Part shown: piece by piece, positions 7,482 through 16,189 of the stretch | Layout: each line of letters opens with the position of its first letter | How positions within the stretch are numbered: the stretch's first letter is position 1 | DNA from: Thioclava electrotropha | Lineage (GTDB): Bacteria; Pseudomonadota; Alphaproteobacteria; Rhodobacterales; Rhodobacteraceae | Assembly: GCF_002085925.2 (NCBI RefSeq) | Contig: NZ_CP053562.1 | Span: 2,548,501-2,612,500 of the forward strand | Length of the DNA stretch: 64,000 bases | Direction: 5' to 3' | The notes under the pieces: model-generated | Database searches by the model: none | What the model was told of the DNA's origin: nothing | The model's input: only the letters and a program-made list of their open reading frames with translations | Position numbers and translations under genes: made by a program

Positions 7482-9077
7482 ATGATAACCGGTGAACTGA
7501 AGTCCAAGGTCGACGCGATCTGGAACGCGATGTGGACGGGCGGGCTGTCGAACCCGCAGACAGTCATGGAGCAGCTGACCCTGCTGCTCTTCCTCAAGGG
7601 CCTCGACGACGCGCAGACCCTTGCGGAACGGCAGGCCCGGGCACGTGGCACGGAGATCAAGCGAAACCTGTTCCCGGACGAACTGGACGGCATACCGGTC
7701 GTCGATGATGCCGGTAATAAGATCGCCGACGGGCGGTCGCTGGCCGATCTGCGATGGCCGCGGTTTGCGAACCTGCCGCCTACAGAGATGCAAGAGGCGG
7801 CCGAGAACCACCTGATCCCCTTCCTGCGTCGCCTCGGCTCAGATGGCGCCCCCCTCCGCAAGCACATGGCGAGTGCCCGCTATGAGATCCCCACCGGCCG
7901 TCTCTTGGCGAAGGTCGTAGATCTCGTCTCGGAATTGCCGATGAAGAGCCGCGACACCAAGGGCGATCTCTACGAATACATGCTGTCGAAGGTGGCCGCA
8001 GCGGGCCAGAACGGCCAGTTCCGGACGCCCCGCCACATCATCGAGCTCATGGTCGCCATGACCGCACCTCGGCGAGATGATGTGATATGCGATCCGGCCT
8101 GCGGTACGGCTGGCTTTCTCGTGGGCGCGGCCGAATACCTTCGCCGCAACGACGCGGATGCCTGGACCGATCCGGAGTCACGCCTGCACATCGAAACCAG
8201 CATGTTCCACGGCCACGACTTCGACGGCACCATGCTGCGGCTTGGGGCGATGAACATGGCGCTCCACGGGTTCGAGGATGCCTCTATCGTCTACCGCGAC
8301 AGCCTCACTCAGGAGCACGGCGACGAGGCCGAGGCATATTCCCTGATCCTCGCCAACCCGCCATTTGCCGGCTCCCTGGACGCCGAGGTGGTGGCCAAGG
8401 ACCTCACCCGGATCGTCAACACTCGGAAAACCGAGCTACTTTTCCTGGCCCTCTTCCTGCGCCTCTTGAAGCTTGGAGGCCGGGCGGCGGTCGTCGTCCC
8501 GGACGGCGTCCTCTTTGGATCGAACAGGGCCCACAAGGAGGTGCGGCGCATGCTGGTCGAAGACCAGCAGCTTCAGGGCGTGGTCAAGCTCCCGGCCGGC
8601 GTCTTCCGCCCTTATGCCGGGGTTTCCACGGCCATCCTACTCTTCCAGCGCACCGATTCCGGCGGTACGGACAGAGTGTGGTTCTACGACATGCACACGG
8701 ACGGCCTCAGCCTCGACGACAAGCGCAATCTTCTGGTGCCCGAGGACAAGATCGGCCCGTGGGCCGAGCTGACCGAAGACGAGGCGAAGCTCAACGACCT
8801 CCCCGACGCGCTCGCGCGCTGGCAGGAGCGCGAGGGGACGGAGAAGAACAATCCCCGCACGGCCCGCAGCTTCGTCGTTTCCAAGGCCGAAATCGCCTCC
8901 GCAGGCTACGACCTCAACCTCAATCGGTATCGCGAGATCGAGAACGACGCGGTCGATCACGAGCCCTCGGCTGTGATCCTGTCGCGCCTGCGCGAGATGG
9001 AGCAGGAGATATTCGACGGCCTCGAGAAGCTCGAGAAGATGCTCGGCGTCGACGCCGTGAAAGAGGCCGCCGAATGA
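7482..9077 (+). CDS. hsdM: Type I restriction-modification methyltransferase subunit
   Basis: The 531-residue M subunit, which with HsdS methylates adenine at the system's recognition site and protects the host. An N-terminal HsdM bundle (MITGELKSKVDAIWNAMWTG) precedes the catalytic domain. AdoMet motif I is DPACGTAGFLV (about residue 206) and the catalytic motif IV is NPPF (about 290). Both are intact and the length is normal. Its stop overlaps the start of the next gene by ATGA, showing a single translationally coupled operon: hsdM, GIY-YIG gene, hsdS, hsdR. Confidence 0.95.
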   Translation: MITGELKSKVDAIWNAMWTGGLSNPQTVMEQLTLLLFLKGLDDAQTLAERQARARGTEIKRNLFPDELDGIPVVDDAGNKIADGRSLADLRWPRFANLPPTEMQEAAENHLIPFLRRLGSDGAPLRKHMASARYEIPTGRLLAKVVDLVSELPMKSRDTKGDLYEYMLSKVAAAGQNGQFRTPRHIIELMVAMTAPRRDDVICDPACGTAGFLVGAAEYLRRNDADAWTDPESRLHIETSMFHGHDFDGTMLRLGAMNMALHGFEDASIVYRDSLTQEHGDEAEAYSLILANPPFAGSLDAEVVAKDLTRIVNTRKTELLFLALFLRLLKLGGRAAVVVPDGVLFGSNRAHKEVRRMLVEDQQLQGVVKLPAGVFRPYAGVSTAILLFQRTDSGGTDRVWFYDMHTDGLSLDDKRNLLVPEDKIGPWAELTEDEAKLNDLPDALARWQEREGTEKNNPRTARSFVVSKAEIASAGYDLNLNRYREIENDAVDHEPSAVILSRLREMEQEIFDGLEKLEKMLGVDAVKEAAE

Positions 9078-10000
9078 CCAATGGTGAGACCTACGGCCGC
9101 ACGATCCAGCTCTTCCTGGTCGACGGCAAACCCACCGGCCTGCGCAAGGCGACCATCCACGGTTGGACGGGGCTCCTCTTCGTCTCCGGAGCCTCCGCTT
9201 TCGGCGATCTTACCACGCGGGACGAGGTGGATCGCACCGGCGTCTACATCCTGGCAGGCCCCGATCCCCTCACGGCCGGAACTACGCGCGTCTACATCGG
9301 GTCGGGCAATTCCGTTGCCGAGCGCATCAAGCAGAGCGCGGTGAAGCGCGATTTCTGGGAGACGGCGATCACCGTCACGACCAGCGACGATGACATGTCG
9401 AAGGGCCACGTCGAATATCTCGAGGCGCGGCTGATCGAACAGACGGCCAAGGCCGGGCGCGTGTCGCTCGACAATGGCACGAACCCGGACATTGGCCGCC
9501 GGCGCCTGCCCGAGGCAGACATCGCCAACATGGAGCAGTTCCTGGCGAACCTCAGGATCATCCTGCCGGTGATCGGGCTCGACATGCTAAAGCCGCAGCC
9601 GAAGGCCGTTAGCGCCAAGGCCAGCCCGACCTCGCCCTCCGTCTCGGACGAAGTGCAATTCGAGATCCGGCATAAGAGCGGGGTCGAGGCCACGGCTGTC
9701 GAGGAGGATGGCGAGTTCATCGTGCTGGAGGGCTCCGAGGCCCGCATCGGCACTAACTACTCCCAGAACAGTTACGGCCGGATGAAAGAGAAACTGATCG
9801 AGGAAGGTGTGCTGAGACCCTACAGCGCTGTCCTATTCAAATTCACTAAACCTTGGTCCTTCTCCAGCCCCTCGGCGGCGGCCGCGGTCGTGCTGGACCG
9901 CAACAGCAACGGGCGGTTGGAGTGGAAGGTGAAAGGCGCGACCGAGACCTACCATGACTGGCAGCAGGCACAGGCGGCGAAGCAGGAGGCGGCGGGATGA
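9074..10000 (+). CDS. GIY-YIG nuclease-domain protein with C-terminal DUF4357
   Basis: A 308-residue protein between hsdM and hsdS, overlapping both by ATGA. The GIY-YIG fold is seen as GVYIL (56-60), VYIG (73-76) and the downstream acidic helix GHVEYLEARLIEQ (111-123) carrying the likely metal-binding Glu. The C-terminal segment DRNSNGRLEWK matches the DUF4357 pattern. GIY-YIG/DUF4357 proteins occur in defence loci, including type I systems. Whether this one adds a second nuclease activity or a regulatory role is not known; its embedding in the operon argues for co-expression with the restriction system. Confidence 0.8.
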   Translation: MTNGETYGRTIQLFLVDGKPTGLRKATIHGWTGLLFVSGASAFGDLTTRDEVDRTGVYILAGPDPLTAGTTRVYIGSGNSVAERIKQSAVKRDFWETAITVTTSDDDMSKGHVEYLEARLIEQTAKAGRVSLDNGTNPDIGRRRLPEADIANMEQFLANLRIILPVIGLDMLKPQPKAVSAKASPTSPSVSDEVQFEIRHKSGVEATAVEEDGEFIVLEGSEARIGTNYSQNSYGRMKEKLIEEGVLRPYSAVLFKFTKPWSFSSPSAAAAVVLDRNSNGRLEWKVKGATETYHDWQQAQAAKQEAAG

Positions 10001-11187
10001 CCACGACCATGGTGCCCCTCGGCGAGGTCTTGACCCCTATCCAGACGTGGAACCCGAGGCGGGCAGCAAAATCGGATGTCTTTGACTACATCGACCTCAG
10101 CTCGGTCGACCGTTATGAAAAGGCGATCATGGCGGCAACGCCAACAATCCCTTCCAAGGCCCCATCTCGGGCGCGCCAATTGGTTAAATCAGGGGACATC
10201 CTTGTCTCCACGGTACGACCCAACCTGAATGCCGTTGCCATTGTGGAGGAAGATCTTGACGGGGCGACTGCCTCGACCGGGTTTTCGGTGCTTCGTGCAG
10301 ACGCGAAAAAGGCTGCATCTCGATACATCTATCACTGGGTCCGGACACCGTCCTTCGTAGCCGACATGGTGCGAAAGGCCACCGGCGCAAGCTACCCGGC
10401 AGTTTCTGACAAGATCGTGACCGAGTCGCTCTTCCCCCTCCCGCCCCTTGAGGAGCAGCGGCGGATTGCAGAGATACTGGACGCGGCCGACGCCCTGCGC
10501 CGCCGCCGCCGCGAGGCCCTCGCCCTGCTCGATGCCCTCCCGGGCGCGATCTTCGCGGAGATGTTCGGGGCTCTGACGACTTCGGATCGTTTCCCGCGGG
10601 GTCCGATGAGCAATCTCATTACAGGGTTCGACACGGGAAAGAACCTCGCTCCGGCTTCGGACGAGGAAGGAACTCGGCACCGGGTGCTCAAGGTAAGCGC
10701 GGTCACCAAGGGAGAATTCATCGAGGCAGAGTCGAAACCACTTCCTGCCGAGTATTCGCCGCCAGAATCTCATTTCGTGAAGCCTGGTGATCTCCTGTTC
10801 AGTAGAGCGAATACCTCGGCGTTAATCGGCGCAACCGCCATGGTGGAAACGGTCTCCGATAATATCGTTCTGCCAGATAAGATCTGGAGATTTTGCCTCG
10901 ACGAAGAAAAAGCCGATCCGATTTTCTTGCATTATCTATTTGGCACGCGGAAATTCCGTGATGAAGTGTCCAGACGCGCAACCGGTTCGAGTGGTTCAAT
11001 GAAAAATATCTCCAAGGGCAAGGTTCTATCCATTGAAGTGGGTCAGCCATCCCTGGAAATCCAGCGGGTTTTTTCTCGCCGGGTGCGGATTGCCAGAAGT
11101 ATGCGGGCGCAGGTCTCAGAGCACCTTGCCGAACTCGATACCCTTTTCGCCTCCCTCCAATCCCGCGCCTTCGCCGGAAAGCTCTGA
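9997..11187 (+). CDS. hsdS: Type I restriction-modification specificity subunit
   Basis: The 396-residue S subunit, which sets the DNA target for both methylation and restriction. Two target-recognition domains are seen, each followed by a conserved helical spacer: PLPPLEEQRRIAEILDAADALRRRRREALALLDALP about residues 145-185, and the second ending at LAELDTLFASLQSRAFAGKL. Length is normal for a two-domain S subunit. It overlaps the GIY-YIG gene by ATGA and lies 14 bases before hsdR. The recognition sequence cannot be read from the protein alone. Confidence 0.93.
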   Translation: MTTTMVPLGEVLTPIQTWNPRRAAKSDVFDYIDLSSVDRYEKAIMAATPTIPSKAPSRARQLVKSGDILVSTVRPNLNAVAIVEEDLDGATASTGFSVLRADAKKAASRYIYHWVRTPSFVADMVRKATGASYPAVSDKIVTESLFPLPPLEEQRRIAEILDAADALRRRRREALALLDALPGAIFAEMFGALTTSDRFPRGPMSNLITGFDTGKNLAPASDEEGTRHRVLKVSAVTKGEFIEAESKPLPAEYSPPESHFVKPGDLLFSRANTSALIGATAMVETVSDNIVLPDKIWRFCLDEEKADPIFLHYLFGTRKFRDEVSRRATGSSGSMKNISKGKVLSIEVGQPSLEIQRVFSRRVRIARSMRAQVSEHLAELDTLFASLQSRAFAGKL

Positions 11188-11201
11188 CACCGGGAGCCAC
11201 C

Positions 11202-14200
11202 ATGACCGCCAGCAACTTCGCCCATCTCGAACGCGATTTCCCCACTATCCACGCGGCGGCGATCTCGGCCGAGCGGTTGGCGATGTCGGAGCCCGAAGCG
11301 GCGGCGATCTTGGCGGGCAAGGCGCTGGAGCTGGCGCTTGGCTGGGCCTTCGCCCATGACGCGGGCCTGACGCCCCCCGCGCAGATCGGCGCGAGCCAGA
11401 TGATCAACGATCCGGACTTGCGCGGCATCATGGGTCAGAAGGTCCACGCCAAGGCGCGGTTCATCAACCTCGTCCGCAACAAGTCCGCGCACGAGGGCGC
11501 AAACCTGAAGCCGGCGGGCGCCCGTCAGGTCGTCGAAGAGTTGCACCACTTCCTGCACTGGTTCGGGCGCACCTACGCGCCCCGCCAAAAGCCGCCCGAG
11601 CCGAACACTTTCGACCCGGCTCCGCTAACCGCCCGGCTCGACTTGATCCGCGAGGCCCGCGGGCGCATTCAGAGCACCGAGAAGGCCTTGGAGGCGCGCA
11701 CGGAGGAGCTTGCGGACCTCCGCACACGCTACGCCAGCCTCGACGACGAGCTGAAGGCGAAACGTGCTGAAGTCGCCAAGGCCCGGGCCGATCAATCCGC
11801 CGACCCCCACGACTACAACGAGGCCACCACCCGCCTGCGCTTGATCGACCTGCTGCTGGCCGAGTCCGGATGGACCGACCTCAAGGAAGGCCGGGATCTG
11901 GAATACCGGGTGGAGCCGATGCCCAACGAGCAAGGCCACGGCTTCGCCGATTACGTGCTCTGGGGCGCGGACGGCCTCCCCCTGGCCGTGGTCGAGGCCA
12001 AGCGCACCCGCCGCTCCCCCTCAGAGGGACAACAGCAGGCGAAGCTCTATGCCGACGCGCTGGAGCAAATGCACGGGCGCCGGCCGGTGATCTTCTACAC
12101 CAACGGCTACGAGCACTGGATCTGGGACGATGCGCGCAACGTCCCACCACGCCGCCTGGGCGGTTTCAAGACTGCGCAGGAGCTGGGCGAGATGATCGCC
12201 AGACGTAGTGAAGCGAAAGCTCTGGCCGACCAAAAACCCAAAGCGACTATCGCCGGGCGCCCTTATCAAACTCGCGCCCTGACGCGGATCGCTGAGCATT
12301 TCGATGCCGGCTCCCGCAAGGCGCTTCTGGTCATGGCGACGGGAACGGGCAAAACCCGGACGGTGATCGCTCTCGTGGATATGATGGTGCGCGCTGGGCT
12401 GGTAAAGCGGGCTCTCTTCCTCTGCGACCGCATTAGTCTTGTCCGGCAAGCACGCAACGCCTTCGCAGCGCATATGCCCGACAGCTCACCGGTAAACCTT
12501 GTTACGGACCCGTCTGGCACCGGCCGCGTCTACGTCTCGACCTATCCGACGATGATGAACCTTATTGACCGAGCAGATCATTCCGGTCGCCGGTTCGGGC
12601 CTGGACACTTCGACCTCGTCATCATCGATGAGGCGCACCGGTCCATCTACAAGCGCTACCGGGCGATCTTCGAGTGGTTCGACAGCTACCTCGTAGGCCT
12701 CACGGCCACGCCGCGCGAAGAGGTGGACCGGGATACCTACCGGCTGTTTGACCTCGACCCCGGGCATCCCACGGACTTCTACGGCCTCGAGGAGGCGATC
12801 GAGGACGGGTTCTTGGTACCATTCGAGCCGATCTCGCTCCCAACCAGGTTCATGCGCGAGGGCATCCGCTACGACGACCTGTCGGAGGAGGAGAAGGACC
12901 AGTGGGACGAACTCGACTGGGGCGAGACCGGGCGGCGCGAGGAAGTTACGGCCGGGGAGATTAACAAGTATCTGTTCAACGCAGATACTGTCGACAAGGT
13001 GCTCGCCCATGTCATGGAGCACGGCATTCGCGTCGCGGGCGGCGATAAGATCGGCAAGACGATCATCTTCGCCGCGAACAAGCCCCATGCGAAATTCATC
13101 GAGGAGAGGTTTAACGCCGGGTGGCCGAAATACGGGGGGACCTTCGCCCGGCGGATTGTTCACGGCGAGAGCTATGCCCAGAACCTGATTGAGGCCTTCG
13201 AGATCCCCGTTAGAGAGCCGCAGATCGCCATCTCCGTCGACATGATGGACACGGGCGTTGACGTGCCCGAGGTGGTGAACCTCGTCTTCTTCAAGCTCTT
13301 GCGCTCCAAGACGAAATTCTGGCAGATGGTCGGCCGAGGGACTCGCCTGCGGCCGGACCTGTTCGGCCCAGGCCAGGACAAGAGTGCATTCCGGATATTC
13401 GACGTCTGCGGCAACCTGGAATTTTTCGGATCGAACCCGGAACTCAAGGATCCGTCGGTCCCGAAGTCGCTGACCGAGCGACTAATCGAGGCAAGATTGA
13501 AGGTGACGCAGGGAATCGACAACGTGCTGTCCTCGACGCGCCAAGAGCAGCGCGATAACGAGGCGGAAGAGCTTCGGGGTGTCCGCGGAGAGATAGTCGC
13601 AGACTTACGTCGGTTCGTTATGGGACTGGACATCTCGTCCTTTGTCGTCCGCGGCCACCTGCGCTCTGTCGAGAAGTGGCAGGCTGACGATGCGCCGTGG
13701 TCTACGTTGTCGCAGGAGGCCACCGACGAACTGAAGGATCTGGCGGCCCTGCCCAGCAATGCCGATCTCGGTGGGGAAGAGGCGAAGAGATTCGACCTCG
13801 TGATGTTCGAGCTCCAACTTGGCCTGATTGGCAGGTCGATGAAGATGGAGGCCTGCCGCCGGAAAGTGCTGGAGATCGCCACGGCACTCTCCACGAAGCT
13901 GGAGATTCCCGCAGTTGCCCGGCGAGCGGAGCTCATCGAGGAGATTCTGACTGAGGCCTGGTGGGAGCACCTAACGATGCCCATCGCCGAGCGTGCCCGC
14001 CTGAGACTGCGCGAAATAGTGCATCTCATAGACCAGTCGTCGCGCAGTATCCTCTACACAGATTTCGAAGATGATCTCGGCACCGCGACGCCTGTGCGTG
14101 TTAATCCGGCCGCGGATTTCGCCGCATTCAAAAAGAAGGCACGCGAGTTTCTCGCGAGACACGGCGATCACGTCGCGCTTCGCCGCCTGCGTTCGGGAAG

Positions 14201-14618
14201 GCCACTAACAAAGCTCGACATTACAGAGCTTGAACGCATGTTGCTGGAAGCGGGTATCGGTTCAGACGCAGACATCGAGATGGCGAGGAAAACCGAGAGT
14301 GCCCAGGTCGGTGGCTTTGGCGTGTTCCTGAGAACGATCGTTGGGCTGGATCGCGTGGCGGTACAGGAGCATTTCGCCGAGTTTATCGCTGAGGGCGCGT
14401 CGGCCGATCAGATCGAGTTCGTCGGTATGGTCATCGAGTACCTGACACGGAACGGCGTGATCGACCCTGGTCTGCTCTATGATAGTCCGTTTTCCGACCT
14501 CACGCCTGACGGTCCCGATAGTGTTTTCGACAAGAAGGAGGTCGATCGGTTTCTGGCGCGCCTACGTCGTGTAAATCAGAGTGCCGACACTGCTTTCTCG
14601 GCCGCAGATGTCAGTTGA
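11202..14618 (+). CDS. hsdR: Type I restriction endonuclease/translocase subunit with N-terminal DUF4145 domain
   Basis: The 1138-residue R subunit, which translocates and cuts unmodified DNA using ATP. Residues 1-130 look like DUF4145, a member of the HEPN clan, with the motif RNKSAH at 92-97 (RNxxxH). A coiled coil (about 150-200) leads into the nuclease domain and then a helicase with Walker A MATGTGKT (about 377), DEAH (about 476) and GLTATP. The C-terminal part resembles EcoEI-type R subunits. The frame is intact. The closest operon partners are hsdM, the GIY-YIG gene and hsdS. Confidence 0.93.
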   Translation: MTASNFAHLERDFPTIHAAAISAERLAMSEPEAAAILAGKALELALGWAFAHDAGLTPPAQIGASQMINDPDLRGIMGQKVHAKARFINLVRNKSAHEGANLKPAGARQVVEELHHFLHWFGRTYAPRQKPPEPNTFDPAPLTARLDLIREARGRIQSTEKALEARTEELADLRTRYASLDDELKAKRAEVAKARADQSADPHDYNEATTRLRLIDLLLAESGWTDLKEGRDLEYRVEPMPNEQGHGFADYVLWGADGLPLAVVEAKRTRRSPSEGQQQAKLYADALEQMHGRRPVIFYTNGYEHWIWDDARNVPPRRLGGFKTAQELGEMIARRSEAKALADQKPKATIAGRPYQTRALTRIAEHFDAGSRKALLVMATGTGKTRTVIALVDMMVRAGLVKRALFLCDRISLVRQARNAFAAHMPDSSPVNLVTDPSGTGRVYVSTYPTMMNLIDRADHSGRRFGPGHFDLVIIDEAHRSIYKRYRAIFEWFDSYLVGLTATPREEVDRDTYRLFDLDPGHPTDFYGLEEAIEDGFLVPFEPISLPTRFMREGIRYDDLSEEEKDQWDELDWGETGRREEVTAGEINKYLFNADTVDKVLAHVMEHGIRVAGGDKIGKTIIFAANKPHAKFIEERFNAGWPKYGGTFARRIVHGESYAQNLIEAFEIPVREPQIAISVDMMDTGVDVPEVVNLVFFKLLRSKTKFWQMVGRGTRLRPDLFGPGQDKSAFRIFDVCGNLEFFGSNPELKDPSVPKSLTERLIEARLKVTQGIDNVLSSTRQEQRDNEAEELRGVRGEIVADLRRFVMGLDISSFVVRGHLRSVEKWQADDAPWSTLSQEATDELKDLAALPSNADLGGEEAKRFDLVMFELQLGLIGRSMKMEACRRKVLEIATALSTKLEIPAVARRAELIEEILTEAWWEHLTMPIAERARLRLREIVHLIDQSSRSILYTDFEDDLGTATPVRVNPAADFAAFKKKAREFLARHGDHVALRRLRSGRPLTKLDITELERMLLEAGIGSDADIEMARKTESAQVGGFGVFLRTIVGLDRVAVQEHFAEFIAEGASADQIEFVGMVIEYLTRNGVIDPGLLYDSPFSDLTPDGPDSVFDKKEVDRFLARLRRVNQSADTAFSAADVS

Positions 14619-14935
14619 TGTTTTTTTAGGTAGCCGGATACGTCTTGGGCGCGACGCCGATACTGGATCAACTTATACTCGACGCTGGTTTCTCAGCAGA
14701 GCTATGCCCAATAAAATTTTCGCATCGGATGTCCGCCGCGCCCACGATCGTTAATGTATTCGAGACCGCAAAGGCCTTGCGATCGGGCGAACTCTCGTTG
14801 ACAAATCGTCGCCAAACGCTTCGGAAATTCTCGTTAACTCTGGTGAACATATTCGAGTTTCCGAATGTGACGTACGAGGGCAAAAAAGCTAAATTTTCGC
14901 CTTGTTTCTCAGACGCTCCATCTCTAAACGGGTCA
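14619..14935. other. Right end of the element with its own tRNA promoter
   Basis: This stretch after hsdR has no convincing gene. It contains TTGTTT (14902-14907) and TAAACG (14925-14930), 17 bp apart, aligned with the promoter at the left end (267-295) and matching about two thirds of its bases. It presumably drives the restored tRNA-Ser gene and came with the element. Confidence 0.6.
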
Positions 14936-14977
14936 GCGGAGACGTGGCCGAGTGGTCGAAGGCGCTCCCCTGCTAAG
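14936..14977 (+). repeat. attR: 42-bp direct repeat within tRNA-Ser(GCT)
   Basis: Identical to 301-342. Here the 5' tRNA half continues into a proper 3' half, so the gene is whole. The repeat ends two bases into the 3' strand of the anticodon stem. Confidence 0.85.
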
Positions 14978-15027
14978 GGAGTAGGCCCGGAAGGGTCTCG
15001 AGGGTTCGAATCCCTTCGTCTCCGCCA
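14938..15027 (+). tRNA. tRNA-Ser(GCT)
   Basis: A complete 90-nt class II tRNA. The acceptor stem GGAGACG pairs with CGTCTCC, followed by discriminator G and encoded CCA (15025-15027). The anticodon loop CTGCTAA carries GCT at 14972-14974, and a long variable arm is present as expected for serine. The 5' half and promoter appear to derive from the integrated element and the 3' half from the host. Confidence 0.95.
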
Positions 15028-15145
15028 TCACCCAGTGCGGAAAATCTAATCTGTTCCTGCCAATCGGTTATCGGAACAGAGCAAAAGCCCTTCGCCACGC
15101 GTGAACACCCCACATCATCCTCTGCCACACCGTATTGAACGATGA

Positions 15146-15268
15146 GCCCGGCGCATCTTCTATTGCTCGATCGGCCACACGCTCGACGATCTGCGGATCG
15201 ATCAGATGACCGAGATCATCCGGCGCGGGATGCGATGGGCGGCGCGCGGGTCTGCACAACCGATCTGA
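15146..15268 (+). pseudogene. C-terminal remnant of a ThuA-domain protein
   Basis: After an in-frame stop at 15143-15145, codons read ARRIFYCSIGHTLDDLRIDQ and continue MTEIIRRGMRWAARG to a TGA at 15266-15268. This matches the end of ThuA-like proteins (RVFYCSLGH ... EIVRRGMLWAARG, from memory), which are carbohydrate-related enzymes of the glutamine amidotransferase fold. No start codon or upstream domain is present, and the sequence begins about 120 bp after the tRNA. It is a decayed gene end, perhaps left by an earlier deletion next to the tRNA. The rest of 15028-15467 shows no other gene. Confidence 0.6.
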
Positions 15269-15467
15269 CCCCGAGCGAGCCGGGCCCGAGTCGTGCTATG
15301 CGCTGCGGGAATACGCGCTCATCGATGTCGCATCGGGGCATTGGAGCGACGTATGTGCTCGATTGGAGGATGAAAAATCGTCGTAGGCGCGGGGCTCGTT
15401 CAATCCGGGTTTGCGCCCGGTCGCCACGCGGTTCATTCTCCGCCTCGAATTTCCCCCGGAGGCCATC

Positions 15468-15884
15468 ATGGCACGCCAGACAAAGCTCATCCTCTGCCCG
15501 ATCAACCTGCGCCACGCACAGGTCGAGCATCATGCCTATATGGAAGCCGTCGAGATGGCGCGGCGGCGCCGTGCGAAGCTGATCGTGGCGACGATCGCGC
15601 CCGAGATCGAGCGTAACCTCAACATCTACAACTCGGATACCTACTGGGGCCAGCAGCTGCGCAAATTCCTCAACGACAATCCCGCCAGCGGGGTGACCGA
15701 GGTCGAGATGGTCGTGCGCAAGGGCGCGGTGCATCGCCAGATCGTCAAGCTGGCGGATGAGCGCAAGGTGGACCTGATCGTGATGGAAGCGGCCAACCCG
15801 AAGGTGCAGGACTACCTTCTGGGCACCACGGCGTCTCATGTCGTGACCCATGCGGAGTGCTCGGTCTACGTCGTGCGCAGCTAA
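15468..15884 (+). CDS. Universal stress protein, UspA family
   Basis: A 138-residue single-domain UspA protein, cytoplasmic, usually linked to stress survival and nucleotide binding. The start at 15468 is set by GGAGG a few bases ahead; an upstream in-frame start lacks one. The C-terminal pattern LLGTTASHVVTHAECSVYVVR is the family's ATP-binding loop and last strand, and VDLIVMEAANP is the preceding conserved block. It is transcribed alone, convergent with the ABC importer genes that follow. Confidence 0.88.
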   Translation: MARQTKLILCPINLRHAQVEHHAYMEAVEMARRRRAKLIVATIAPEIERNLNIYNSDTYWGQQLRKFLNDNPASGVTEVEMVVRKGAVHRQIVKLADERKVDLIVMEAANPKVQDYLLGTTASHVVTHAECSVYVVRS

Positions 15885-16153
15885 GGGCTGGCCCGGGGTA
15901 CAGCTATTCCGGTCTGGCCTCTGCAGCGGCGCCCGGTACGCGGCGAAGCCGCAGGGCGCGCGCCGGCCCGTCCCGGCGGGCTGGCGCATTGGCCAACCGC
16001 GCAAGACGTTCATTCGGGAGAGGGGTTTGGCGACCATAAAGCGCTACCGCTCGCAGGTCATTATGCGCCATCCCACGGACCGGCGCGCGCCCTGCTACCA
16101 CGGCAACCCAAGCTGATATTCGGGAAAAGCCCGCGCCTGTCGCGCGGCGGATC
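15885..16153. other. Intergenic region between convergent genes
   Basis: No gene is supported between the UspA stop and the hairpin at 16154. Sequence is GC-rich and without obvious repeats. Confidence 0.4.
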
Positions 16154-16181
16154 GGACCCGCCCCAATGCAGGGGCGGATCC
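16154..16181 (-). terminator. Terminator-like hairpin after the betaine importer operon
   Basis: An 11-bp stem (16154-16164 with 16171-16181, one wobble pair) and 6-nt loop lie 8 bases after the stop of the ATPase gene. No long T run follows on the minus strand, so termination may be partial or factor-assisted. Confidence 0.5.
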
Positions 16182-16189
16182 CTTTCTTC

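Larger units (their letters stand above)
343..14977. mobile_element. Integrative mobilizable element in tRNA-Ser(GCT), ~14.6 kb
   Basis: The element is bounded by the 42-bp tRNA repeat and carries a tyrosine recombinase next to the left end, a small DNA-binding protein beside it, a MobV-type relaxase with a candidate oriT, a KfrA-like protein, a possible plasmid replication-type protein, and a type I restriction-modification operon. No type IV secretion genes are seen, so it would need a helper for transfer. It replaces the 5' half and promoter of the tRNA gene rather than the 3' half that most tRNA-integrating elements restore. Exact ends within the repeat cannot be resolved without an empty site. 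Confidence 0.85.

Noticed and set aside
8087..9073. Upstream extension of the GIY-YIG frame through hsdM
   Set aside because: The extension is an out-of-frame reading of hsdM; the ATG at 9074 with ATGA overlap is the natural start.
14645..15049. Plus-strand frame across the tRNA-Ser gene
   Set aside because: It reads through the tRNA and its promoter and has no protein-like features.
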